A stretch of DNA of 35,571 nt. Origin: Rhodospirillaceae bacterium. Its GTDB lineage: Bacteria > Pseudomonadota > Alphaproteobacteria > UBA8366. This document shows, piece by piece, positions 7,571-15,620 of the stretch. Position numbers and translations under genes: made by a program. The notes beneath the pieces are model-generated. The model worked only from the letters and a program-made list of their open reading frames with translations, was not told the DNA's origin and did no database searches. The stretch covers positions 1 to 35,571 of the forward strand of contig PAZH01000037.1 of NCBI GenBank assembly GCA_002716125.1, in the 5' to 3' direction. The number at the start of each line of letters is the position of its first letter. The stretch's first letter is position 1.

Positions 7571-8994
7571 AGCAATTCGCTTAAGCTGCCCGCCGCCATC
7601 AGCGCGCCGAGAGCGGGATAATCGGTTTTCTCGGAGACGGTCCGGGGCCAATCGGGACATAGAAAATAACTTCTGGGAATCTTGTATTGCGGAAGCTTTC
7701 CTTTGCACCAGACCATCAGATTGCGGCGCTGCAGATTCACGTCTTCCGCCAAGCAAAGTACACCGACCAAGCGCTTGCCGCGGCGCCGGTCGTCGACGCC
7801 TAGAACGGCCGTGTTCTGGACGCCCGTATACGCGGACAAGACCGCTTCCACTTCTTCTGGATATACGTTCTTGCCCGACGTGACGATCATTCGGTCCGAC
7901 CGGCCTGTCAGAAACAGATTGCCGTCGGCGTCGAGATACCCGACATCGCCGACACTGATCGCATCGCCGTCGCTCTGAACACTGCCGGGTTCTCCGAATT
8001 CGTAGCCCGCAAACAACAGTTCGCTCGCCACAAAGACGCGGCCGACCTCGCCGACCGCCGCACGCTGTCCGTGATTATCCAGAATACGCAGGTCCACACC
8101 CGGAAAAGCCACGCCGACGGAGCCCTCCGGTGCAATCCCGTCGCGGGCCACCGTGACATAGCTTTGCTCGGAAGTGCCGAAGAATTCGCAAATCTCCGCG
8201 TTCGGAAACACCCGTCTCAATCGTGCTCTCAGCGAAGCGGAAAGTTTTGCGCCGGAGGAGAGCACGAGCCGAACACCGGCCAACCGACGTTCCTTCCGCT
8301 CCCCCTCGAGGGCGATCGCATCGTACTGGGTCGGAACGCCATAGATGACAGTCCCGTTGGAATTTTGGATTCGGTCGAGCGCCCGGTCCGGGCGGAATTG
8401 CGGGAAGAAGACGGTTTCGGCACCGGCGTAAAGCCCGCGGATCACCGCATACATGAAAAGCGAATGGGCCAAACTTCCAAGAGCGACAAAGACGTCATCC
8501 GCGGTAAATCCGAACTGCCGTTCATCGCCGCGAAAACTCTCGAGCCAGGAATGCTGACTACGCCGAAATCCTTTCGGCATGCCCGTCGAGCCGGACGTAA
8601 ATCCCGTATAAAAGGGCCGACGGATATCGGGGCGGCATTCCGTCGGGCCGGGCCGCGAGTGTCGTGGGGGCGGGGTGTCGAGAAACAAATCGGGATGAAG
8701 GGCCGACACGACCTTATCGGCGATTCCCGTCGGCCACGCCGGGTCTAAGACTTGGGCGCACTTTCCGGCCCGAATGGCGGCGCATACCGCAATCGCCAGT
8801 TCGGCCGAGTTATCAAAAGACAGCGCAATTTTGCCGCCGCTGGTTTGCGCCATAAAGGCGGATGCCCAATCGTCCACTTCGGCCTGAAACGTCTGCCAAG
8901 CTATTCTGTCGCCATCAAAATTGAGCGCTATCGCATCGGGCCGTGCAGCGGCATGGGCGGCGATTGCCGTCGCGATATCCACCATTTTGCTCAT
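7567..8994 (-). CDS. AMP-dependent acyl-CoA synthetase/ligase
   Basis: A 475-residue ANL-superfamily adenylating enzyme. The phosphate-binding motif TSGSTGMPKG lies at residues 133-142. It is followed by the FFGTSEQSY adenine-site motif, the LTGRSDRMI hinge and SGKNVYPEEVE (A8), and a C-terminal RTVSEKTDYPAL that keeps the catalytic lysine. It would activate a carboxylic acid with ATP and transfer it to CoA or another thiol. The protein is slightly shorter than the usual 500-550, consistent with the small ligases that pair with thiolases. It is the first gene of an ATGA-overlapping trio with the thiolase and MaoC-like hydratase. Specificity cannot be read from the sequence. Confidence 0.88.
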   Translation of the reverse strand: MSKMVDIATAIAAHAAARPDAIALNFDGDRIAWQTFQAEVDDWASAFMAQTSGGKIALSFDNSAELAIAVCAAIRAGKCAQVLDPAWPTGIADKVVSALHPDLFLDTPPPRHSRPGPTECRPDIRRPFYTGFTSGSTGMPKGFRRSQHSWLESFRGDERQFGFTADDVFVALGSLAHSLFMYAVIRGLYAGAETVFFPQFRPDRALDRIQNSNGTVIYGVPTQYDAIALEGERKERRLAGVRLVLSSGAKLSASLRARLRRVFPNAEICEFFGTSEQSYVTVARDGIAPEGSVGVAFPGVDLRILDNHGQRAAVGEVGRVFVASELLFAGYEFGEPGSVQSDGDAISVGDVGYLDADGNLFLTGRSDRMIVTSGKNVYPEEVEAVLSAYTGVQNTAVLGVDDRRRGKRLVGVLCLAEDVNLQRRNLMVWCKGKLPQYKIPRSYFLCPDWPRTVSEKTDYPALGALMAAGSLSELL

Positions 8995-9030
8995 GCGGCG
9001 ACCGCTTTCATTGCCAACTATGTTGCATCT

Positions 9031-9071
9031 GAAAATATCCGCTCCCCTTCGATCGACGAAGGAGAGCGGAT
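9031..9071 (-). terminator. Probable intrinsic terminator after the peroxiredoxin
   Basis: On the minus strand, 10 bases past the peroxiredoxin stop, a long near-perfect hairpin spans 9037-9071. The arms begin ATCCGCTCTCCTTCG and return as CGAAGGGGAGCGGAT around a short TCGAT loop, followed by ATTTTC. The stem is about 15 bp with one mismatch. The T run is short (four), so termination may be partial. Its position suggests the transcription unit spans the whole peroxiredoxin frame, including the part beyond the internal TGA. Confidence 0.75.
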
Positions 9072-9080
9072 GTCATTTAT

Positions 9081-9527
9081 TCAGCTTAAGCCGCCAAGTG
9101 CCCGCGCGGCGTGGCCCTCGGCGTCATCAACCGCGTAGGCGTCGATGACTTTCCCGTCGGGGCCAATCACGACACCCATGCGGGACGGCCTTTCCTGGTC
9201 GGCGGACTCCGCCGCACCATAGGCCATCGCGACGGATTTATCGGTGTCGCAAAGCAAATCGCTCGGCAACCCGACTTCGTCGCGCCATTTCTTCAAATCT
9301 TCCGTCGCACTGAAGGTAATCCCCAAAACGACGGCATCTTTATCGGCAAAGTCTTGGGCTCGATCACGGAACCCGGTGATTTGCTTTGTTCAATTGTTGC
9401 CGAACGCGCGTGGATAGAACCACAGCACGACATGCTTCCCGGCGTGGTCCGACAAGCTGACATTCTGCCCGTCTTGGTTGGGCAAAGTGAAAGCCGGCGG
9501 CACGCTTCCGATTTCCGGTAGAGCCAT
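9081..9527 (-). CDS. Probable selenocysteine-containing peroxiredoxin (PrxQ/Bcp-like)
   Basis: Read from ATG 9527 (AGAGGAAG ribosome site) through one in-frame TGA at 9390-9392, this is a continuous 148-residue peroxiredoxin. The N-terminus (PPAFTLPNQDGQNVSL) and VVLWFYPRAF are typical of AhpC/TSA-Bcp proteins. The TGA falls at residue 46, giving FYPRAFGNN-U-TKQ; in PrxQ/Bcp the peroxidatic Cys stands exactly seven residues after FYP. Downstream sequence matches the family: GFRDR, GITFSAT, a potential resolving Cys93 (DLLCDTD), MAYGA and active-site Arg116 (SRMGVVIGPDGK). Cys93 is the only cysteine. The usual Thr of P-x-x-x-T-x-x-C is Gly43. The enzyme would reduce peroxides in the cytoplasm using thiols. 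The alternative is a Cys-to-stop nonsense mutation; exact placement and the SECIS-like hairpin favour Sec. Confidence 0.8.
9347..9392 (-). promoter_or_regulatory. Candidate bacterial SECIS element at the peroxiredoxin UGA
   Basis: Counting the U of UGA (9392) as 1, an AUCAC/GUGAU stem pairs bases 13-17 with 26-30 (9376-9380 with 9363-9367). It closes an 8-base loop CGGGUUCC, in which GG can pair with CC to leave GUU at the tip. An outer CAAAG/CUUUG helix pairs bases 5-9 with 42-46. Known bacterial SECIS elements have a small hairpin starting just after UGA with a G near the 5' side of the apical loop, some 16-37 bases from the UGA, recognised by SelB. Here G21-U22 meets this. No folding program was run. 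Confidence 0.65.
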
Positions 9528-9598
9528 CGCTTCCTCTTTCTAGATTGGTTGAACTCACTGATACGGAATTTAGTGTCCGGCATCAGCCTCGCAAGATG

Positions 9599-11392
9599 TT
9601 ATTTTGCGCCGTCTGACCGCTTTCTCGCCCGATCTTTCGGAAGCAGCAAACAGACGGCCGTTCCCCCGTCGTCGCGTACCCGCATCGCCACTTCGCCGCC
9701 GTGTTAATCCATCAGCTGCCGAACGATGGATAGGCCGAGCCCAATCCCTTCATCCGCGCTTCGAAGCGGTGACTTCGCTTGCCAGAAAGGTTCAAAGACA
9801 TTCTCGATATCGCCCGCGTCGACTCCGATACCGCGGTCTTCGACACGAATTTCAAATCGGCCGTCCGGCATAATCGCCGTGATGATCTCAACCAGCCCGC
9901 CATGGTGCGAAAACTTCACGGCGTTCGATAGAAGATTCGAGAGTGCTTGGACCATCATGCGTTCGTCCGCCCACACTTCGAAGCCATCATCGATGGCATC
10001 TAGATCGAACTTTATACCACGGGCCTGGGCCCTGAACTCGACGAACGTCAGGCTTCGATTAACAATTTCCGAAACGGCGACCCATTTTTCCTCCACTTCC
10101 GTGAGGCCGGCCTCGACCTTCGACATATCGAGCAAATCGTTTATCAACGCATGCAGATGCTCGCCGCTATGGTGAATATCGCCGGCATATTCTTGATACT
10201 TCTTCGTGCCAACAGGCCCCAACACTTCCGTCTTGATGGCCTCGGAAAATCCGATGATTGCATTCAATGGCATTCGCAGCTCGTGACTTATGTTGGCGAG
10301 AAAGTCACTCTTCGCTCTGTTCGCCGCTTCCGCACGCGCGCGCGCTTCGGATTGCTGGTGGCTCGAGCGTTCGACCTGCTCTGCCATCGCATTAAACGCT
10401 TCGGACAACTCGGAGAGCTCTCGCGGGTCCAATCCGGCCGGCCGCTGCACCCGCATATCCCGGCCGCCGTCTGCCATCGCACGAGCCGCTTCCGAGACGC
10501 CCTGTAACCGGCGTGACATATAGCCCGATACCAGCCAGCTCACGAGCGCGGCCGCGATAACACCGGCGACAATCACGCCCAGCGCATGATGGCGCACTTC
10601 GTCGGCCCTGCCCCGCAATTCGGCAAGCGGCTGCGGCACCATCACACCCCAACCGGAACCCTTTACCGTGGTGTACCCGGCAATCATGTCGATGTTTAGG
10701 GCGGGCGAGTGAAATTCAGCGACGCCGGTCTTACCGGCTTTCATCTCACGAACGGGAAGGACACCGGAGAGGTCCTTCATTTCCGATCGCCAGCTCTGTT
10801 TTGGGTGAGCCAGGACAAGACCGTCCCGGTCGACGATCACGGCATGACCGCGATCGCCAAACGTGATCTGCTGCGCCAATTCCACAAAATAGGCCGTTCG
10901 AAGCCCTCCGATAACGATCATGTTTCGAAATCGGCTGACCAAAATGATCATCGGTTTGCCGTCGGGTCCGGCCAGAACCCCGGAGAACATCGGTGCTCCA
11001 TTTTCCGCAATCGATTTGAAAAGCGTCATCCGGTCTTCGGGCACAAACGCGGGGCACGAAATTTCACCGGCCGTCACCGAATGCAGAACCTTCCGGCTCT
11101 CCGGATCCGCCAGACAAATATGCCGAAATTCCAAGTTCTTGAGCAAGATTTGCGCGGCGGACGTATCCGAGCCCGCCGCCGTTGTGGTCGCGAGGAGCTG
11201 AAAGGCGGCTTTTACATCCCGATCGTAACGTTCGAGCGCACGCGCCATATTCTGTGCGATCAGCAAGTTGCGCTCGGAAACATCGGCCACGAGATCGTCA
11301 TATGCCTGGGAATGCGGCCAAATGCCGAATACCGCGACGGGAATAAGCGTCACGAGCGCTATAAAAATAAATAAATAGTAACGAACGGACAT
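9599..11392 (-). pseudogene. Cache/HAMP sensor histidine kinase interrupted near its C-terminus by TAA
   Basis: A membrane sensor kinase starting at ATG 11392: TM1 about residues 5-25, extracytoplasmic Cache-like sensor 30-260, TM2 268-290, HAMP about 291-345, HisKA with phospho-His370 (ISHELRMPLN), then the ATPase domain with N-box Asn490, G1 DRGIGV 519-524, FEPF 533-536 and G2 GIGLGLS 549-555. An in-frame TAA at 9704-9706 stops it at residue 562. Beyond it the same frame continues HGGEVAMRVRD...TAVCLLLP to a natural TAA at 9599-9601, the normal end of the domain, so the stop replaces what is usually Leu (TTA to TAA would do it). The truncated form lacks the last beta strands and may be inactive. 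A sequencing error is possible. The gene lies 71 bases upstream of the peroxiredoxin, same strand. Confidence 0.8.
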
Positions 11393-11611
11393 TCGGCTTA
11401 AGGGCGATGATGAAGACGGACGCGGACGCGCCGATATGGCATTACGATGGTCAACTTGAGCGCACGGTTCAGCCAACACTATCTTAACGTTGAATGAAAT
11501 AGAAGAAAGCACGTCTGCGGTGTTTGCCACGTCGAAAACTTCGAGGCTATTCAACCAGACGGACGCGGTCTAAATTATCGAACAGACTGTTGTGTGTTGG
11601 AGCAAGGAACG

Positions 11612-12502
11612 ATGAGTTCATCTGCAGGCTTGGCGGAAACGGAACACGAATACACCCGCATTAAGGTGACACCACTCGCGGGGGCACTCGGTGCTGAGAT
11701 CAGCGGCGTCGATCTCGCCAATTTGGACGATGCGAGCTTCGAGGAAATTCATCGCGCCTGGCTCGACTATCACGTCATTTATGTCCGCCGGCAGGAGATG
11801 ACGCCGGAGGATCATCTCGCCTTTGCGCGTCGCTGGGGCGAAATCCATATCCATCCTTTCAACGCGCCGATGGACGGCTATCCCGAGATACTACAGTTGT
11901 TGAAGACGGAGGACTCCCGGCGCAACAACGGCAACCTCTGGCATTCCGACCAGATGTATACCGCGCAACCGGCGAAGGCGACGATTCTGATCGCACGCGA
12001 GATGCCGCCCTTCGGCGGTGACACGATGTTCACCAATCAGTACCTCGCCTACGAAACCTTGTCGGACGGCATGAAAGAGATGGTCGGCAAACTCAAAGGC
12101 GTGAACGACGGCAACAGCCGCAAGAACTTCCGCGGCAAGACACGGGCGGAGCTCGCCAAATCGGGGCAAGCCACAACGCCGCAAAAAGAGCCGGATCCGG
12201 ACGTCCAAACCGTCTCCGTCCACCCGCTCGTCCGCACGCACCCGGAAACGGGCCGCAAAGCGCTCTATGTCGGCTCGCACACGGTGCGGATCGACGGTAT
12301 GACCGACGACGAAAGCCAGCCGATACTTCAGACGCTGATGGAGCATTCGACGCGGCCCGAGTTCATTTGCCGCGTGCGCTGGGAAGTCGGCACACTCACC
12401 ATGTGGGACAACCGCTGTTGCCAGCACTACGCGCTCAACGACTATCAAGGCGTACGGCGCTGCGTACACAAAATTACCGTTAAGGGAGACACGCCCTTCT
12501 AA
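11612..12502 (+). CDS. TauD/TfdA family 2-oxoglutarate-dependent dioxygenase
   Basis: A 296-residue non-haem Fe(II)/2-oxoglutarate dioxygenase. The facial triad is visible: His111 and Asp113 (LWHSDQMY) and the distal His272 (CCQHYALNDY), with the 2-oxoglutarate-binding arginine in GVRRCVHKI. Relatives hydroxylate taurine, alkyl sulfates or aryloxyalkanoates, which then fall apart; the true substrate here is unknown. An in-frame GTG lies 18 bases upstream, but ATG 11612 has the better ribosome site (AAGGAACG). Its stop overlaps the start of the FAD oxidoreductase (TAATG), so the two are translationally coupled and probably sequential. A second TauD/TfdA gene lies at 18332-19180. Confidence 0.9.
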   Translation: MSSSAGLAETEHEYTRIKVTPLAGALGAEISGVDLANLDDASFEEIHRAWLDYHVIYVRRQEMTPEDHLAFARRWGEIHIHPFNAPMDGYPEILQLLKTEDSRRNNGNLWHSDQMYTAQPAKATILIAREMPPFGGDTMFTNQYLAYETLSDGMKEMVGKLKGVNDGNSRKNFRGKTRAELAKSGQATTPQKEPDPDVQTVSVHPLVRTHPETGRKALYVGSHTVRIDGMTDDESQPILQTLMEHSTRPEFICRVRWEVGTLTMWDNRCCQHYALNDYQGVRRCVHKITVKGDTPF

Positions 12503-13776
12503 TGGACCTCAAACCTGAAAGCCACGGCCTTTGGGCCGCCACCGCGCCGGCGCCGCCGGAGACATCCGCTCTGGACCGGGAAGTCGAGGCGACAGTCGCA
12601 ATCGTGGGTGGCGGCTTCACCGGAATGTCCGCCGCCTTGCATCTCGCCGAGGCTGGCATTTCCGTCGCATTGGTTGAGGCCAATGAAATCGGATTCGGCG
12701 GCTCCGGCCGCAATGCCGGCCTCGTGAACCCCGGCTTCTGGCTGCCGCTGCCGGACATGATCAAAGCGCTCGGCCAAGACGCAGCGGAACGCATGATCGA
12801 CGATCTCGGCAACGCCCCTTCCGTCGTCTACGACCTCGTCGCGAAACACGGCATCGAATGCGAGGCCGTCAACAACGGCAACCTGCATATGGCGCATTCA
12901 CCCGGTGGTTATGCGGACCTCGCGGCACGGTGCGAGGAATGGAGTAAACGCGGCGCACCGGTCGAAATGTTCGACAAAGCGACGGCCGCCAGCATGACGG
13001 GTACAAAAGCCTATTACGGCGCCATGATCGATCGGCGCGCCGGCACAATCCAACCGCTCGCCTATGTGCGGGGATTGGCCCATGCGGCGGTAAAAAACGG
13101 AGTACAGGTCTTTACGCAGTCGCCCGCGACCTCAATCGCCCACAACGGGGATAAATGGACCGTTAAGACACCGGGCGGACAGCTGAGCGCGGAGAAGCTG
13201 CTGATCGCGACCGGCGGCTACGGCGAAGGCGCCGAACAAGCGCGCCATTCGACAGTGCCGTATTTTTATTTCCAATGCGCAACAAAACCTTTGAGTCATA
13301 ACATTTTGGCCGAAATTCTGCCGGAAAAACAGGGCACCTGGGACACCCATCCCGTCCTCCGCTCCTTCCGGCTCGATGCGGGCGGACGCCTTATTTTCGG
13401 CAGTATCGGCAAGCTAGACGCCGGCGGCGGCATGCATAAGAGCTGGGCGACGCGGCGGATGCGCTCGATGTTCCCGCAAATCCCGGACGACGATTGGGGC
13501 GAGGCCTGGTACGGCCGCATCGCCATGACCAAGGACCATCTGCCGCGCTTGAAGGAAGTGGGCCCGAACGGTATTGCGATTTATGGGTATAATGGCCGCG
13601 GGATTGGCCCCGGCACGGTCTTCGGCCGCGCAATCGCCAAATATTTCGAGACCGGGGACGCGAGCGCTCTGCCCTTCCCTTTCACGCCGGGGGCCAGCGA
13701 ATCTTTCGTCGCCATCCGCGGCGGCGCCATTGAGTTTGGCGCCCGGGCCTTCCACACGATCGACGGTTGGCTCTAA
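12502..13776 (+). CDS. FAD-dependent oxidoreductase (DAO family)
   Basis: A 424-residue flavoprotein of the D-amino-acid oxidase (DAO) fold. The dinucleotide motif GGGFTGMSA at residues 36-44 is followed by Glu59 at the end of the second strand, which binds the ADP ribose. The second FAD strand (LLIATGGYG) and the C-terminal YNGRGIGPGTVFGRA segment complete the site. Relatives include gamma-glutamylputrescine oxidase and other amine or amino-acid oxidases. It starts on the last base of the upstream dioxygenase stop codon. The pair may remove and oxidise a side group of an amine-containing compound, which is inference. It ends 3 bases before the convergent MBL gene. Confidence 0.88.
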   Translation: MDLKPESHGLWAATAPAPPETSALDREVEATVAIVGGGFTGMSAALHLAEAGISVALVEANEIGFGGSGRNAGLVNPGFWLPLPDMIKALGQDAAERMIDDLGNAPSVVYDLVAKHGIECEAVNNGNLHMAHSPGGYADLAARCEEWSKRGAPVEMFDKATAASMTGTKAYYGAMIDRRAGTIQPLAYVRGLAHAAVKNGVQVFTQSPATSIAHNGDKWTVKTPGGQLSAEKLLIATGGYGEGAEQARHSTVPYFYFQCATKPLSHNILAEILPEKQGTWDTHPVLRSFRLDAGGRLIFGSIGKLDAGGGMHKSWATRRMRSMFPQIPDDDWGEAWYGRIAMTKDHLPRLKEVGPNGIAIYGYNGRGIGPGTVFGRAIAKYFETGDASALPFPFTPGASESFVAIRGGAIEFGARAFHTIDGWL

Positions 13777-13779
13777 CGG

Positions 13780-14658
13780 TTACCAATCCTGTGTGTCGTA
13801 GGTGAAGCGAAAACCGTTGTCCTGGGGCGCGAAACCGCCGCAGGACGGGAGCGGGAAATGCATCATGCAAACCAGCGTGTCCGTCCCCGCATAGGTATCC
13901 ATGAACTTGCGCCGCGTCTCGACGGCCATTGGCGGATCGAAATCGGGCCGCGCGCGCCAATCCGGATGCATACATTGCACCGGACAATGCATCAGATCGC
14001 CGCCAACGACGGCGCCGGCACCGTTCGATTGAAAGCGGACCGCGAAATGATCCGGCGTATGACCCGGTGTCGGCTCAAGCCAGACTTCGTCGTCGAGCGC
14101 ATAGTCGCTGGTGATTAACTCGGCTTGTCCGGAATCGACGACCGGCAATACGCTGTCGATCAGGGAAAAGGAAGCGGCCAGGTCCTCTTGCTCCTTGAAT
14201 ATATCCAATTCTTTCTTTGACATCAGATATTTAGCGTTTGGGAACGTCGGGACCCAACGGCCGTCGACAAGTTTCGTGTTCCAGCCAACATGATCGTGGT
14301 GCAAATGCGTACACATCACGTAGTCGATGTCTTCCGGCTTCAACCCGGCGGCGGCGAGACTTTTCATATAGGTATCGTCGGTCTTCATATGCCAGCCGTC
14401 CCGGTGCGGGCGGTTCTTATCGTTTCCGACACACGTATCGATCAAAATGTTGTGGTGCGAGGTGCGCACAACGTAGCTTTGTACCGGCAAGACAATTTCG
14501 GTACCTGCTGGATTGAGCGCCTTTTCCGCGATCAGCCAATCCTTATGCGGCTCCCATGCCTCCACGGGCGTGTCCGGGAAGAAATCCCCCGTCGGGACGC
14601 GTAAAAACAATTCGTGTACCCGCGAAATTTCCAGATCGCCGACCATTCGGTTTTTCAT
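13780..14658 (-). CDS. MBL-fold metallo-hydrolase (second copy)
   Basis: A 292-residue metallo-beta-lactamase-fold hydrolase related to the one at 4113-4967. The zinc motif HLHHDHVGWN (His118, His120, Asp122, His123) is followed by a DGRWVPTFPNAKY stretch similar to that in the first copy, then PTPGHTPDHFAV and VVGGDLMHCP. ATG 14658 has a strong GGGAGG ribosome site; the much longer frame upstream is antisense to the next gene. The two MBL genes share layout but are clearly diverged and lie in different operons, so they probably handle different substrates. The physiological substrate is unknown; lactonase or esterase is plausible from the family. Confidence 0.88.
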   Translation of the reverse strand: MKNRMVGDLEISRVHELFLRVPTGDFFPDTPVEAWEPHKDWLIAEKALNPAGTEIVLPVQSYVVRTSHHNILIDTCVGNDKNRPHRDGWHMKTDDTYMKSLAAAGLKPEDIDYVMCTHLHHDHVGWNTKLVDGRWVPTFPNAKYLMSKKELDIFKEQEDLAASFSLIDSVLPVVDSGQAELITSDYALDDEVWLEPTPGHTPDHFAVRFQSNGAGAVVGGDLMHCPVQCMHPDWRARPDFDPPMAVETRRKFMDTYAGTDTLVCMMHFPLPSCGGFAPQDNGFRFTYDTQDW

Positions 14659-14739
14659 CAATGAACCTCCCACTGTGCGCCGCCCTCCGGTATGGTGGGA
14701 CGTCACTCGATCCTTATTACAAGAGAGCATAGACGCTTC

Positions 14740-15384
14740 ATGGCAGGGAACAAACCCCGATACGTGGTCCTCGTCCCCGGCGCGGATTCGCTGACATTCG
14801 AGGAAGATTACGCGGCCGCAATCGAGCGCGGGTTCTCCGTGGTCGAATTGACCCTCCCGCCCTTCGCCGGACATCCGATCGACGACCGCATGGCGCATTT
14901 CGACGCGGTCGCCGACCTGATTGTCGACGCGATCGAAAACATCCGAGATAAGGCACCCGACGCCCGGATCGCCGTGATCGGCCGCAATAACGGCGGCGGT
15001 CAATTGGCCTGGGCGCTTGCGCGGGGCATTCGCGTCGGCGCGGCCGTTCTGGTCGGCGCGATCCCGGAAATCAGCCTCTACCGCAAGCAAAGCCAGTCCG
15101 CCTCCGCCGTGACGTTCCGAAACACCCTCGCAGACGAGGCGGAATTCGCTAAAATCGATGACATGAAGCCGCTCGATATTGTTGCTTCTTCAAAACATTG
15201 GGCTATTTCCAAATGCTTGATGCAGTTCGGACAGAACGATCCCTATATCGATGAGACGGCCGACGATGCCGCAGAACGGCTTGCGAAACAGTATCGGATC
15301 GAGTGGCTGAACGACGACCATGCCATGGTATCGCCCATTTCGTTGCAGCAGCGCTGGGATTATATCGAGGCCGAATTAAACTAG
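14740..15384 (+). CDS. Alpha/beta-hydrolase-like protein with Asn in the nucleophile position
   Basis: A 214-residue protein with the rhythm of an alpha/beta hydrolase: an early VVLVPGAD strand-loop, then strand IAVIG leading into the nucleophile elbow, then a late FGQNDPYID (acid strand) and DDHAM (histidine region). The elbow reads GRNNGG at residues 81-86, where active enzymes have G-x-S-x-G, so Asn83 replaces the catalytic Ser. It may be a non-hydrolytic family member, a lyase, or a binding protein. It is divergent from the MBL gene, sharing a promoter region of about 80 bases. The ATG at 14740 is preferred over an in-frame start 48 bases upstream because it begins the first conserved strand. 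Family assignment is moderate. Confidence 0.65.
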   Translation: MAGNKPRYVVLVPGADSLTFEEDYAAAIERGFSVVELTLPPFAGHPIDDRMAHFDAVADLIVDAIENIRDKAPDARIAVIGRNNGGGQLAWALARGIRVGAAVLVGAIPEISLYRKQSQSASAVTFRNTLADEAEFAKIDDMKPLDIVASSKHWAISKCLMQFGQNDPYIDETADDAAERLAKQYRIEWLNDDHAMVSPISLQQRWDYIEAELN

Positions 15385-15388
15385 CGTT

Positions 15389-15609
15389 TCATCCTTCGAC
15401 AAGCTCAGGATGAGGCTTCGACAAGCGCAGGATGAGGTCATCGCACGATAGAGGAGTCCTGGATGCGGTCGTTACACAATCGACAAGTCCAGGCCGGGGT
15501 ATTGCACTACCGGACGGGTTCAGGATGCGATGCTCACGCTGTCGGTCAGCTCAGAACGACGCCGTCGTACGGACAATACCCTCATCCTGAGCCTGTCGAA
15601 GGACGAGGG
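15389..15609. repeat. Intergenic palindrome cluster, family 2 (CTCATCCTGAGC type)
   Basis: The 236-base gap between the alpha/beta-hydrolase-like gene and pcaG holds three copies of a short palindrome. One is at about 15389-15415 (arms CATCCTTCGA and AGGATGAGG), a partial direct copy follows at 15416-15437, and an inverted copy lies at 15579-15609. The sequence between (15438-15578) shows no gene. The family recurs at 23222-23306 and 26017-26086, always at gene ends. Because the flanking genes converge here, the hairpins could serve as bidirectional 3' ends. Confidence 0.75.
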
Positions 15610-15620
15610 TATGCGCGCAC

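Noticed and set aside
9390..9392. Treating the peroxiredoxin TGA as simply another pseudogene stop.
   Set aside because: Not excluded, but less likely: the stop falls exactly at the catalytic Cys, a SECIS-like hairpin follows, and no other damage is present.
9704..9706. Recoding of the histidine kinase TAA as an amino acid.
   Set aside because: TAA is not used for selenocysteine or pyrrolysine, and TAA ends many genes here normally. Nonsense mutation or base error is simpler.
11393..11554. 54-residue N-terminal extension of the histidine kinase.
   Set aside because: The extension is serine/proline-rich without conservation, and the membrane helix begins right after the internal ATG at 11392.
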